The translations under genes and the position numbers were made by a program. Below, piece by piece: positions 51,224 through 60,484 of a stretch of DNA of 64,000 bases. The stretch comes from Rhodobiaceae bacterium (GTDB lineage: Bacteria > Pseudomonadota > Alphaproteobacteria > Rhizobiales > Tepidamorphaceae). Location: NCBI GenBank assembly GCA_020637855.1, contig JACKJR010000001.1, positions 124,001 to 188,000 on the forward strand, in the 5' to 3' direction. Position 1 is the stretch's first letter. The number at the start of each line of letters is the position of its first letter. Under the pieces are notes generated by a model that was not told the origin of the DNA, did not search any database, and saw only the letters and a program-made list of their open reading frames with translations.

Positions 51224-52921
51224 TCAGGACGGTTTGATTTTAGGCAAGTGCCGTACGATTGCATCCACCACACCTGGCGCAGTTCTATTTCTAAGCGTTC
51301 GCGTAAGCCAGCTTTCGAAATTCTTCTGGCGGCAGGACTTCAAATTTGAAGCTGCAAGCGCCATCAAGCCCTTATTGTCATAGAGAGCCAACAATCGCGA
51401 AAGATTGCGTTCCCTGAGGGCCTGCCCGAGCTCATCTTTGAATTGCCTGGCGAGTAGCCGAACATCAAGCTCTCCGGTTCTTTGCTTATATTCCTCCTCG
51501 ATCTGATCGGTTGTGCGTGCGGCGCTCAGGTCGAGCTTCTTCAAGATTCTATCAATGCGCCGCTTGGTGTGCCGCACAGCAACTTCTTCGATCTTCTCGT
51601 CAGAATCGATGCTCTGAAAAATACTTTCAGCGAGTGCTGCGAGCCGCTGTTCCAATTCTTCGCCCCGAAAGCCCTCTGCCTCGGCTATTGCTTGGCTCAC
51701 ATCCGGGAGCAGAACCACGTTTTCAATTTCGGAAACCGGAAGCGTCTCTATCCCAAGATCGCCTAGGTATTTTTTGTCATCGTCGCCGTAGTGGTCCGCA
51801 TCAACAATCCCTGAACAATTGATGCGGGTTAAGTGAGCGTTGGCCCGCATTGTGACAACCGCATGGATGACCTCGGTGCATGAAGAGCGAGGCACCACCG
51901 TCCATTCAGGGTAGCAGCATCTATAAAACGCCAAATCGAGACTAGATCGGTCTCCTTCGACGAACAAGATTGGCCGACGGCTACCCAATATGAGAGTCGC
52001 TAAGTCCTCATCAAATCCTGTGTCTTCTGGAACCTCGTCAACGATCCAATTGGGGGACGGGTCATAGTCGCGGATCACGTATTTTTGTGCCGCACGTGCC
52101 GCTGCAAACTCTAGATCATGGGTGATAAACACAAATGCGCAATCGGGCCTCGCGGCTTCGAGCTCGTCCCAAAGCTTTGACATGATTGAGCGATGAACGT
52201 GTAGTTCGGGCTCGTCCACAATCAAAACTTGACCCGCTTCAGCAACTAGCGCTTGACCAATCATGTAGAAGATCGCTCGCTCCCCGTCGCTCATATCCGA
52301 CGCTTTGTATCTGCTCTCAGAGTTTGGGAGCGAAACGAGAATATCGTCACCAGATATGTAAAGAACTCTGTGTGGTAGCAACCTAGACCATATGTCTTTA
52401 AGTTGATCCAGCTTTGTTAGCTGAAATGCCTCTTTCGTCTCGGGTGACCCGGGCTTGTTCTGATTATATGCCTTGAGGGATGTATTTGACTGTTCTGCAA
52501 ACAGGGCTTGAATAAGAAAATCAAAATCATTTAAGAGCCGAACCGCTTCTTGGTTTCCCCAGCGATGACCCTCCCTGTGTGCAATTTGCGCTCTCTCGTC
52601 TGCATGACCAGTGCGAAGCCCCATAAGGGCCTTCTTCTCGCTGATTTTGGCCACATCCGGATTCAGATTTAGAGCTCTGTGCGCGGAGATTCTCTGCGCA
52701 TTTAGACCCAGCGATTTCTCGATATGCACGGCCAGTCTTGTTTTCCCGCCACCGTTTGCACCAACAAAAATCATTGCACTACCCGGCTCGATGACGAAGT
52801 CCTTCGAGCCTTCAGGGCACGGAATTGCAAATTTGAATGTCAACTTCTCCCCCACCACCAGTTGCTTGTGTATTGCAGACTCAACCAAGCGGACTTTACC
52901 ACGGGGGGCTTGCTTGGGCAT
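51224..52921 (-). CDS. AAA/ABC ATPase fused to TOPRIM-like DUF4435 domain (PARIS AriA-AriB-like)
   Basis: Candidate anti-phage effector in one chain. Residues below count from an in-frame GTG at 53032 (602 aa); the ATG at 52921, residue 38, is the start used and gives 565 aa. The ATPase half has Walker A GANGGGKT (91-98), signature SDGERAIFY (248-256), Walker B VLIVDEPELHVH (269-280) and H-loop FITHD (302-306). The second half has TOPRIM-like motifs LFVEGD (356-361), GIVDADHYG (408-416) and EIEN (435-438), as in DUF4435/AriB. PARIS systems pair AriA (ATPase) with AriB (DUF4435 nuclease), and fused versions are known. Codons are AT-richer than the neighbours. None of the candidate starts (53032, GTG 52987, ATG 52921) has a good Shine-Dalgarno sequence. 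Confidence 0.8.
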   Translation of the reverse strand: MPKQAPRGKVRLVESAIHKQLVVGEKLTFKFAIPCPEGSKDFVIEPGSAMIFVGANGGGKTRLAVHIEKSLGLNAQRISAHRALNLNPDVAKISEKKALMGLRTGHADERAQIAHREGHRWGNQEAVRLLNDFDFLIQALFAEQSNTSLKAYNQNKPGSPETKEAFQLTKLDQLKDIWSRLLPHRVLYISGDDILVSLPNSESRYKASDMSDGERAIFYMIGQALVAEAGQVLIVDEPELHVHRSIMSKLWDELEAARPDCAFVFITHDLEFAAARAAQKYVIRDYDPSPNWIVDEVPEDTGFDEDLATLILGSRRPILFVEGDRSSLDLAFYRCCYPEWTVVPRSSCTEVIHAVVTMRANAHLTRINCSGIVDADHYGDDDKKYLGDLGIETLPVSEIENVVLLPDVSQAIAEAEGFRGEELEQRLAALAESIFQSIDSDEKIEEVAVRHTKRRIDRILKKLDLSAARTTDQIEEEYKQRTGELDVRLLARQFKDELGQALRERNLSRLLALYDNKGLMALAASNLKSCRQKNFESWLTRTLRNRTAPGVVDAIVRHLPKIKPS

Positions 52922-53259
52922 GGCGGCTCTGGCGGCTTCCTGTTCGCGCCGATCCAGATCAGCCGTGACTAGATTGCGGACGGTCACGACGTGTCGAGCG
53001 ACTCTGCCTGGCGGCTGGAAATCCGCTCCCACACGCGGACGGCCGCGCTGCGCGCATAGATGTCATGACTACGGAATGCCCGCTTCGTCCGCATTCCAGC
53101 CATCGGAATAGGTAATTTTTGCGCGTTGCCGCGAAAGACTGCTTTGGAGAAAAGCGTCTGGTGCCATCGAAGGTCGGCATAGGGCAGTTTCTACTGCTTC
53201 GTTTTCGGAAAACTGATGTGTGGTCCAAGCCGCAAGCCTGACTCCTGCGTCGTCCAAAA
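52922..53259. other. gap between moaB and the ATPase gene
   Basis: 338 bp on the moaB side of the accessory gene. It holds only doubtful short frames on the minus strand: a 62-codon frame from a TTG at 53257, two bases after the moaB stop, to 53069, and a 36-codon ATG frame (53094-52984) whose TGA overlaps a GTG of the ATPase frame. Neither has a clear ribosome site or recognised family. Confidence 0.3.
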
Positions 53260-53814
53260 TTACCCCCGCAACTTCCCGCGTTTCAGATGCTCGTCCAGCC
53301 GGGGCATGATCTCCACGAAATTGCACGGCATGTGGCGATAGTCGAACTGGGGTTTGAGGATGCCGTCCCAGGCGTCCTTGCAGGCGCCGGGTGAGCCGGG
53401 CAGCACGAAGACGAAGGTCGTACCAATCAGCCCGGCGGTGGCGCGGCTCTGGATCGTCGATGTGCCGATCTTCTCGCGCGAAATTGCGTGGAACAGAGTG
53501 GAGAACCCGTCCATGTGCTTCTCGAACAGCGGCGAGACCGCTTCCGGCGTCACGTCGCGCCCGGTGAAGCCGGTGCCGCCCGTGGTGATGACGGCGTCGA
53601 TGTCCTCGCGCGCCACCCACGACATGACCTGGCCCATGATCTTCTCGACATCGTCGGTGACGATGGCGCGATCGGCGAGTTTGTGGCCGGCCTCCTCGAT
53701 GCGCGCGGCAAGCGTGCTGCCCGAGCGGTCCTCCTCGAGGCTGCGCGTGTCGGACACGGTCAGAACCGCGAAACTGACGGGAATAAACGGGCGGCTTTCG
53801 TCGATACGGTCCAC
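53260..53814 (-). CDS. moaB: molybdenum cofactor biosynthesis protein B
   Basis: 184-aa MoaB/MogA-fold protein that adenylates molybdopterin (or is its homologue). Motifs: VLTVSDTRSLEEDRSGSTLA at the N-terminus, VITTGGTGFTGRDVTPEAV and LPGSPGACKDAWDGI. The normal length and GC-rich codons contrast with the adjoining ATPase gene. It lies 50 bp from the UDG gene and is likely in one unit with it. Confidence 0.96.
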   Translation of the reverse strand: MDRIDESRPFIPVSFAVLTVSDTRSLEEDRSGSTLAARIEEAGHKLADRAIVTDDVEKIMGQVMSWVAREDIDAVITTGGTGFTGRDVTPEAVSPLFEKHMDGFSTLFHAISREKIGTSTIQSRATAGLIGTTFVFVLPGSPGACKDAWDGILKPQFDYRHMPCNFVEIMPRLDEHLKRGKLRG

Positions 53815-53864
53815 TTGGGCGTCCTAACTCTCGTTCTCTGCGAGCTTGTCCTCGACTAGCCGGT

Positions 53865-54686
53865 TCAAGCTAGCTTGTCTCGGATGGCGCGGAAGTCCTT
53901 CCAGGCGAGCTTCTTCTGCGCCGGCTGGCGCAGCAGGTAGGCCGGGTGCAGGGTTGCGATTGCCGGAATGGTGCGCTTTCCGGTGTCGAAGTCTCGCCAG
54001 CGCCCGCGCAGCTTCAGGATGCCGTCGGTGGTCGACAGCATCTCCTTGGCCGGAACGCCACCGAGGAAAACCAGCACGTCCGGGTCGACCAGCTCTATCT
54101 GTTTGTTGATGAACGGGCGGCAGGCGACAAGCTCTTCCGGGTTCGGGTTGCGGTTGCCCGGCGGGCGCCAGTAGATGACGTTGGCGATGTAGCAGCTCGT
54201 GCGGTCGCGGCCTATTGCTGCCAGCATCTTGTCGAGCAGCTGGCCCGCGCGCCCGACGAAGGGTTCGCCCTGCAGATCCTCCTCGCGCCCCGGCGCCTCG
54301 CCGACGAACATCAGTTTCGCCTCCGGGTTGCCGCTGGCAAAACACAGGTTCGTCGCGGTCTTCGACAGCGCGCAGCCGTCGAAACGGGAAAGCGCGTCCT
54401 TCAGTTCATCCAGCGTCTTCGCTTCACCAGCAGTAGCCGCGGCCATCTCGTTGGTCATGGCAGGCGCCGCCGGTGCCGGACGGGCAGGAGCGGGAGACTG
54501 AGACGGTTCGGGCCGGGACTGGGGGGCAGGCGCACGCGCTGCTGCCGCCGCTTCGCTCTCGGCGAAACGGTCGATGCCCATTTCGCTCGATCCCACCTCG
54601 ACGCCGAGGTCGGCGTAATAGGCAAGCAGGGCTGCTGCGGCTGTGCGGCTGTCAGGAATCTCGCTCACGTCCATGCTTTCGACCAT
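53865..54686 (-). CDS. type 4 uracil-DNA glycosylase family protein
   Basis: 273-aa family 4 UDG that removes uracil from DNA. An Ala/Pro-rich linker (about 46-78) precedes the domain. The active-site motif GEAPGREED (129-137) and GRAGQLLDKML are intact, and the C-terminal TLHPAYLLR supplies the second motif. The classic CxxC near the domain start is reduced: C105 aligns with the second Cys, and C115 lies ten residues later, so the Fe-S site may differ from the Thermotoga type. Confidence 0.93.
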   Translation of the reverse strand: MVESMDVSEIPDSRTAAAALLAYYADLGVEVGSSEMGIDRFAESEAAAAARAPAPQSRPEPSQSPAPARPAPAAPAMTNEMAAATAGEAKTLDELKDALSRFDGCALSKTATNLCFASGNPEAKLMFVGEAPGREEDLQGEPFVGRAGQLLDKMLAAIGRDRTSCYIANVIYWRPPGNRNPNPEELVACRPFINKQIELVDPDVLVFLGGVPAKEMLSTTDGILKLRGRWRDFDTGKRTIPAIATLHPAYLLRQPAQKKLAWKDFRAIRDKLA

Positions 54687-54902
54687 AACCGAGCGGCAGG
54701 CTCGGCAATAAGTCGAATTTAGAACGCATTTCGCCGCAGGCGAAGCGGCAGACGTGCGCGCATCATCCGATGTGTTGAAAACTCCGGGTCTGTTTCGGTC
54801 GCTGTCTTTCTTGACTTGAGCGTGTTGCGCCGCGAAACCAGTACCTTAATCTACCTTTCGCGCGCATGGGGACGCGCCAGTCGAGGACAGGGAATAGCCA
54901 TC

Positions 54903-56561
54903 ATGAGTGCTGAAGAGCTTGAGCCGCGCGAAGCGATGGAATTCGACGTTGTGGTCGTCGGTGCCGGCCCCGCAGGCCTTGCCGCCGCGATCCGCATCAA
55001 GCAACTTTCCGAGGACATCTCCGTCGTCGTCCTGGAAAAGGGTTCCGAGGTCGGCGCGCATATCCTGTCCGGCGCCGTGGTCGATCCCGTCGGTATCGAC
55101 AAGCTGCTGCCCGGCTGGCGCGAGGAGGAGGGCCATCCCTTCAGGACAGAAGTGAAGGAGGACAAATTCCTCTATCTCGGCCCCGGTGGCGGCGTGCGCC
55201 TGCCCAACTTCATGATGCCGCCGCTGATGAACAATCATGGCAATTATGTCGTCAGCCTCGGCAATGTCTGCCGCTGGCTCGCCGAAAAGGCGGAAGGCAT
55301 GGGCGTCGAGATCTATCCCGGCTTCGCCGCAGCCGAAGTGCTCTATGACGATGCAGGTAATGTGGTCGGTGTCGCCACCGGCGACATGGGCGTCGGCAAG
55401 GATGGCGAGCACACCGCCAACTACATGCGCGGCATGGAATTGCGCGCCAAATACACGCTGATCGGCGAGGGCGTGCGCGGTTCGCTTGCCAAGATGCTGA
55501 TCGCGAAGTTCGGCCTCGATGAGGGCAAGGACGCACCGAAGTTCGGCATCGGCCTGAAGGAACTCTGGGAGGTCGATCCTGCGAAACACCAACAGGGCTT
55601 GGTGCAGCACTCGTTCGGCTGGCCGCTCGATGGCAAGACCGGCGGCGGGTCGTTCCTCTATCATCTGGAAGACAATCAGGTTGCCGTTGGCTTCGTGGTG
55701 CACCTGAACTACACCAATCCGCATCTCTCTCCGTTCGAGGAGTTCCAGCGCTTCAAGACGCACCCCTCAATTCGTGACACCTTCGAGGGCGGCAAACGCG
55801 TTGCCTATGGCGCGCGTGCCATCACCGAAGGCGGCTACCAGTCGGTGCCGAAGCTGACCTTCCCCGGCGGTGCGCTGATCGGCTGCTCGGCAGGCTTCGT
55901 CAACGTGCCGCGCATCAAGGGCAGCCACAACGCGGTGCTGTCGGGCATGCAGGCGGCGGAGCATGTTGTCGCCGCGCTCGGCGAGGGCCGCGCCCACGAC
56001 GAGATTACCGGCTACGAGGAAAACTGGCGCGCGTCCGAGATCGGCAAGGACCTGAAGAAGGTCCGCAACGTCAAGCCGCTGTGGTCGAAGTTCGGCACCA
56101 TGGCAGGCGTCGTGCTCGGCGGTCTCGATATGTGGACGAATACGATGGGCTTCTCGCTGTTCGGCACCATGAAGCACGGCAAGCGCGACTATCAGACGCT
56201 CAAACCCGCTGCGCAGTGCAAGAAAATCGATTATCCCAAGCCCGATGGCGTCATCAGCTTCGACCGCCTGTCCTCGGTTTTCCTGTCGGCCACAAACCAC
56301 GAGGAAAACCAGCCGGCCCATTTGAAGGTGAAGGACATGGGTCTGCAGAAGTCGAGCGAGCTCGGCGTCTATGACGGGCCGTCGAACCGCTACTGCCCGG
56401 CTGGCGTTTACGAGTGGATCGAGGAGGGCGGTGATGAGCGCTTCCAGATCAACGCCCAGAACTGCGTCCACTGCAAGACATGCGACATCAAGGACCCGAA
56501 CCAGAACATCAACTGGACGGTTCCCGAAGGCGCCGGCGGACCGAACTATCCGAACATGTGA
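54903..56561 (+). CDS. electron transfer flavoprotein-ubiquinone oxidoreductase
   Basis: ETF-QO passes electrons from ETF (fatty acid and amino acid oxidation) to ubiquinone. 552 aa from the ATG at 54903; an upstream in-frame GTG/ATG at 54816 precedes the conserved start. The FAD dinucleotide loop is VVVVGAGPAGLAAA near residue 20. The C-terminal [4Fe-4S] cysteines are C498, C521, C524 and C527 (CPAGVY; NCVHCKTCDIKDP). A long ubiquinone-binding region lies between. Confidence 0.97.
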   Translation: MSAEELEPREAMEFDVVVVGAGPAGLAAAIRIKQLSEDISVVVLEKGSEVGAHILSGAVVDPVGIDKLLPGWREEEGHPFRTEVKEDKFLYLGPGGGVRLPNFMMPPLMNNHGNYVVSLGNVCRWLAEKAEGMGVEIYPGFAAAEVLYDDAGNVVGVATGDMGVGKDGEHTANYMRGMELRAKYTLIGEGVRGSLAKMLIAKFGLDEGKDAPKFGIGLKELWEVDPAKHQQGLVQHSFGWPLDGKTGGGSFLYHLEDNQVAVGFVVHLNYTNPHLSPFEEFQRFKTHPSIRDTFEGGKRVAYGARAITEGGYQSVPKLTFPGGALIGCSAGFVNVPRIKGSHNAVLSGMQAAEHVVAALGEGRAHDEITGYEENWRASEIGKDLKKVRNVKPLWSKFGTMAGVVLGGLDMWTNTMGFSLFGTMKHGKRDYQTLKPAAQCKKIDYPKPDGVISFDRLSSVFLSATNHEENQPAHLKVKDMGLQKSSELGVYDGPSNRYCPAGVYEWIEEGGDERFQINAQNCVHCKTCDIKDPNQNINWTVPEGAGGPNYPNM

Positions 56562-56686
56562 TTGCTTCGCACGCGTTCTTGAACCTCAACGTTGCCCGCG
56601 CGCCGCAATTCAGCCATGCTCGCGCGATGGATTGCAGGTGCTTCGCACATGCACCGGCGAGGCGGCAGCAGACAGCGGGAACGGAT

Positions 56687-58447
56687 ATGGCGATTGCAAG
56701 GAAGGGCGTTTCGCGCGTCCATGCGTGTAAAGGCTTCAGACTTACACTGGCAGCAGGCATTCTCGCCTTCTCGGTGGCACATATCCCGGCCACCTTTGCA
56801 TCCGAATCCGACGGGCCAGTGCCCAGCCGGTCCTTTGTCGGCAATTATCTCGCTGGCCGTTTTGCCGCGCAGGAACGCGACAAGGACGCCGCCGCGCTGT
56901 TTCTGGGGGCTGCCCTGCAACAGAGCCCGGAGGATCCAAGCCTGATCGATCAGGCTTTCGTTGCCTCGCTTTCCGCCGGCAAATTCGAGGACGCGGTCGA
57001 GAACGCCAAGGCGCTGTTGAAGATCGACGGCGATAACAGGCTTGCCCGCATCGCCGTTGCCGCGGATGCCCTGCGCGGCCGTCAATATGCCCAGGTCAGC
57101 AAGATCATGGAGGCGGGCTTCGAGAATCCCCTCGCCAAGATAACCGGCACCTTCATCCACGCCTGGTCGGAAATGGGCGCCGGCCACAAGCCCGAAGCGC
57201 TGTCCCTGGTCGACAAGATGGACGACCTCGGCAATGGCGACCTGCGGCGCATCAAGGACTACACCTACGGGATGCTCGCTGAATTTTCCGGGCAGAACGA
57301 CGTTGCGCTGTCGGCCTATGAGCGTGCCTATGAAGTGGCACCCGGCAACGTGCGCATTGTTGAAGCGCTGGCGCGCATGTCCGCCAGGGCTGGCGATTTC
57401 GATCATGCCCGCGAGTTGGCACAGGAGTACGAGCAGCGCGCGCCGGGGCATCCGCTGATGACCCGTATTCTTGCCTCCGTTGCTGAAAAGCGTGTGCCGC
57501 CGTCTCCCGCCACGACACCGCAGGCGGGCGCGGCAGAAACGATTTTCACGATAGGGTCCGCGCTTGGCCGCGATGCCAGCGACGAAATGGCGGTGATGTT
57601 CTACCAGATGGCATTGCTGCTGCAGCCCGACGCGCCGTTGCCGTTGTCCGGTCTTGCCGGCTATTTCGACGCGGTCGAAGACTATGATGCCGCGCTCGCC
57701 ACACTCGATCGGATGCCTGCCGATGCGCCGCAATACATCAGCACACAGGTTTCAAAGGCGCGCATACTCGACAAGACGAAGCATACCGACGAGGCGCTGG
57801 AAATCCTTGATTCACTGGCGATCGCCTCCCCGGGCCGCGAAGTATTTCTGGCACGCGCCTCGATCCTGCATGGCCAGAAGCGCTATCTTGATGCGGCGGA
57901 CGCCTATTCGCGTGCTATCGCGGCAACCGGAGAGGTGCGCGACGCCGACTGGTACCTGTTCTATTACCGCGGCATGGTGCGTGAACGCGCCAAGCAGTGG
58001 ACGCGCGCGGAACAGGATTTCAAACGCGCACTGAAGCTCAATCCGGAACAGCCCAACGTATTGAACTACCTTGGCTATTCCTGGATCGATCAGGGTCTCA
58101 ACCTCGATGAAGCCCTGAAGCTGGTGAAGCGCGCGGTTGAGCTTCGCCCCAAGGATGGCGACATCGTCGACAGTCTTGGCTGGGCCTATTACCGGCTCGG
58201 ACGCTATGAGGAATCCGTCAAGACGCTCGAACGTGCCATCGAGCTGCGTCCCGAGGAACCGGTCATCCATGACCACCTTGGTGACGCGTACTGGAAAGTG
58301 GGCCGCAAGTTCGAAGCGCATTTTCAGTGGCAGCATGCCCTCGACATCAAGCCGGATGATGCCGAACTCGTCACGGCGATCGAGGCCAAGATGAAGGATG
58401 GCCTGCCGGACGAACCCGAGCAGAAGGCCGCCAAGGCCGGCGACTGA
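56687..58447 (+). CDS. tetratricopeptide repeat protein, exported
   Basis: 586 aa from the ATG at 56687 (GGGA six bases upstream). An N-terminal signal segment (about 18-38, LTLAAGILAFSVAHIPATFA) is followed by TPR motifs: several at about 60-250 and a strong series at the C-terminus (LNYLGYSWIDQGLNLDEALK, VDSLGWAYYRLGRYEESVKT, HDHLGDAYWKVGRKFEA). It probably scaffolds proteins at the periplasm or envelope. It is followed by ispE with a 14-bp gap. Confidence 0.9.
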   Translation: MAIARKGVSRVHACKGFRLTLAAGILAFSVAHIPATFASESDGPVPSRSFVGNYLAGRFAAQERDKDAAALFLGAALQQSPEDPSLIDQAFVASLSAGKFEDAVENAKALLKIDGDNRLARIAVAADALRGRQYAQVSKIMEAGFENPLAKITGTFIHAWSEMGAGHKPEALSLVDKMDDLGNGDLRRIKDYTYGMLAEFSGQNDVALSAYERAYEVAPGNVRIVEALARMSARAGDFDHARELAQEYEQRAPGHPLMTRILASVAEKRVPPSPATTPQAGAAETIFTIGSALGRDASDEMAVMFYQMALLLQPDAPLPLSGLAGYFDAVEDYDAALATLDRMPADAPQYISTQVSKARILDKTKHTDEALEILDSLAIASPGREVFLARASILHGQKRYLDAADAYSRAIAATGEVRDADWYLFYYRGMVRERAKQWTRAEQDFKRALKLNPEQPNVLNYLGYSWIDQGLNLDEALKLVKRAVELRPKDGDIVDSLGWAYYRLGRYEESVKTLERAIELRPEEPVIHDHLGDAYWKVGRKFEAHFQWQHALDIKPDDAELVTAIEAKMKDGLPDEPEQKAAKAGD

Positions 58448-58461
58448 GCCTTTTGGAACCT

Positions 58462-59343
58462 ATGGATGCCCCACTGCCGCCGGGTGCGCTGCGCACGCGC
58501 GCCTGCGCCAAGATCAATCTGACGTTGCATGTACTTGGCCGCCGCGCGGACGGTTACCATGAACTGGAAAGCCTCGTCGCCTTTGCCGATTGCGCCGACA
58601 CCCTGACGCTGCATCCCGGCAATGTGACTGTGCTGGACGTGCGGATGAACCAGGGCATTCCGGGACCAGAACTGACCGGACCGGATAATCTCGTATTGAA
58701 GGCTTCGCGCATCGCGGCTTCGCGTCTCGGCCTGCCGCGCGCGGGCCGCTTCCTGCTCGACAAGGAATTGCCGGTGGCTGCCGGCATAGGCGGTGGCTCA
58801 GCCGATGCCGCCGCGGCACTGCGGCTGATCCTTGCGGCAAACCAGGCCGAAATCGATGAAAACCAGTTGATCCTTGCGGCGATGGAGGTCGGCGCGGACG
58901 TGCCCGTGTGCATTGAATGCAGCGCGTCGGTTGTCACCGGCATCGGAGAGCACGTAACCCCGATCGCTGATTTCCCCGAGCTCGACGCGGTCCTCGTCAA
59001 TCCGCGCGTGCCGCTGACAACAGCGAAGGTTTTCGCCGAGCTTGGTCTGGAGCCCGCAGCGCGGCTGGCATCGCCGGTACTCGGCTATGTCAGCGCAGGC
59101 AGCGTTCGTGGAACCATCGCCTCGGGCCGCAACGACCTTCAGGCCGCGGCCATTTCGGTCTGCCCGCAGGTCGCCGATTGCATCGCCGCCCTGGAGGGGG
59201 CAGGGGCAACGCCGGCCCGCATGTCCGGATCGGGGGCGACCTGCTTCGGATTGTTCGATGATGAAACCGCTGCCCGGATCGCTGCGGAACGGGTTGCTGC
59301 GGCCAATCCTGATTGGTGGGTTCGTGCCGTAACCCTGTTTTAG
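58462..59343 (+). CDS. ispE: 4-diphosphocytidyl-2-C-methyl-D-erythritol kinase
   Basis: GHMP kinase of the MEP pathway. 293 aa from the ATG at 58462 (a TTG at 58453 gives three more residues). The ATP loop PVAAGIGGGSADAAAALR and the N-terminal AKINLTLHVLGRRADGYHE are diagnostic, with the late ARMSGSGATCFGLF. Its stop overlaps the stop of the convergent polyprenyl synthase gene by four bases. Confidence 0.96.
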   Translation: MDAPLPPGALRTRACAKINLTLHVLGRRADGYHELESLVAFADCADTLTLHPGNVTVLDVRMNQGIPGPELTGPDNLVLKASRIAASRLGLPRAGRFLLDKELPVAAGIGGGSADAAAALRLILAANQAEIDENQLILAAMEVGADVPVCIECSASVVTGIGEHVTPIADFPELDAVLVNPRVPLTTAKVFAELGLEPAARLASPVLGYVSAGSVRGTIASGRNDLQAAAISVCPQVADCIAALEGAGATPARMSGSGATCFGLFDDETAARIAAERVAAANPDWWVRAVTLF

Positions 59344-60353
59344 GTTGCCCGCGCGACCGCGAAATCGACCGCTTCCATCAGGCCGTCGCGCTCGGCGCCG
59401 TCAGGCGCTTTCGCAAGCGATGCCTTGGCTTCTTCAGCATAGTGGCGCGCCCGCGCCATTGTCTCGGCAATCGCGCCGTGACGCTCCAGCAATGCGATGG
59501 CATGTGCAAGGTCGCTATCTGCCACGTCGCGCCCCGCAAGGCAGCGCGTCCAGAACGCCCGGTCCTCGTCACTGCCGCGCTGGTAGCTGACGATGACGGG
59601 TAGCGTGATCTTGCCTTCGCGCAGGTCGTCGCCGACGTTTTTGCCAAGGGCTGCCTGCGAGCCGGAATAGTCGAGCGCGTCGTCGACAAGCTGGAAGGCG
59701 ATGCCGAGCGAACGGCCGAAATCGCGCATCGCCGCGCGAGCCTCGTCCCCTGCGTTGCCGAGGATCGGGCCGACTTCGGCGGCAGCCGCGAACAGGGCCG
59801 CCGTCTTGGCGTCGATCACTTTCAGATAGTCGGCTTCCGTGGTGGCAAGGTTCTGCGCCGTGATGAGCTGCATCACCTCGCCCTCGGCGATGATGGCTGA
59901 TGCATCCGACAGCACGCCCAGCGCATCGAGCGAACCTGCCTCGACCATCATCTTGAAGGCCTGACCGAGCAGGAAGTCGCCGACCAGAACGCTCGCCTGA
60001 TTGCCCCACACGAGCCGGGCGGCGGGCTTGCCGCGTCTGAGATCGCTCTCGTCGACGACATCGTCGTGCAACAGCGTCGCGGTGTGCATGAACTCGACGG
60101 ACGCGGCCAGCAGAATGCGCGCTTCGCTCTCATCGCCATAGGCCTGCGCGGTTGCAAGCGTCAGCATCGGGCGCAAACGCTTGCCGCCGGAATCGATCAG
60201 GTGATTGGCAAGCTCGGGGATCAGCTCCACGTCCGATCCCGTGCGCGACAGGATCAGGTCGTTGACCGCGCCCATGCCGGCACGTACCGCGTTCATCAGC
60301 GGCTCGATCCGTGGCGCCCCCTGCGCAGTCAGTTTTTCGGCAGCTTGAGCCAA
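59340..60353 (-). CDS. ispB: polyprenyl diphosphate synthase (octaprenyl type)
   Basis: Long-chain trans-prenyl transferase making the side chain of ubiquinone. 337 aa. The first Asp motif is LLHDDVVDESDLRRG (D97, D98, D101), the second QLVDDALDYSG. SGGKRLRPML near residue 55 binds diphosphate. Chain length (octaprenyl or decaprenyl) cannot be read with certainty. It is divergent from the DUF2007 gene. Confidence 0.94.
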   Translation of the reverse strand: MAQAAEKLTAQGAPRIEPLMNAVRAGMGAVNDLILSRTGSDVELIPELANHLIDSGGKRLRPMLTLATAQAYGDESEARILLAASVEFMHTATLLHDDVVDESDLRRGKPAARLVWGNQASVLVGDFLLGQAFKMMVEAGSLDALGVLSDASAIIAEGEVMQLITAQNLATTEADYLKVIDAKTAALFAAAAEVGPILGNAGDEARAAMRDFGRSLGIAFQLVDDALDYSGSQAALGKNVGDDLREGKITLPVIVSYQRGSDEDRAFWTRCLAGRDVADSDLAHAIALLERHGAIAETMARARHYAEEAKASLAKAPDGAERDGLMEAVDFAVARAT

Positions 60354-60484
60354 TGCGATGTCTTCCCGGCCTTTTCCGTGGGTCTGTGTATAGGGTTATA
60401 TGCCACGCACAATAGGATTGCCGCCCCGGCGCGGCAACTGGCCGCACAAAACGATTGCGTCTGAACGATTGAAACCGAGTTTGA

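Noticed and set aside
53069..53620. 183-codon minus frame overlapping moaB out of frame
   Set aside because: Most of it is antiparallel-frame noise of moaB; only the part after the moaB stop was considered further.
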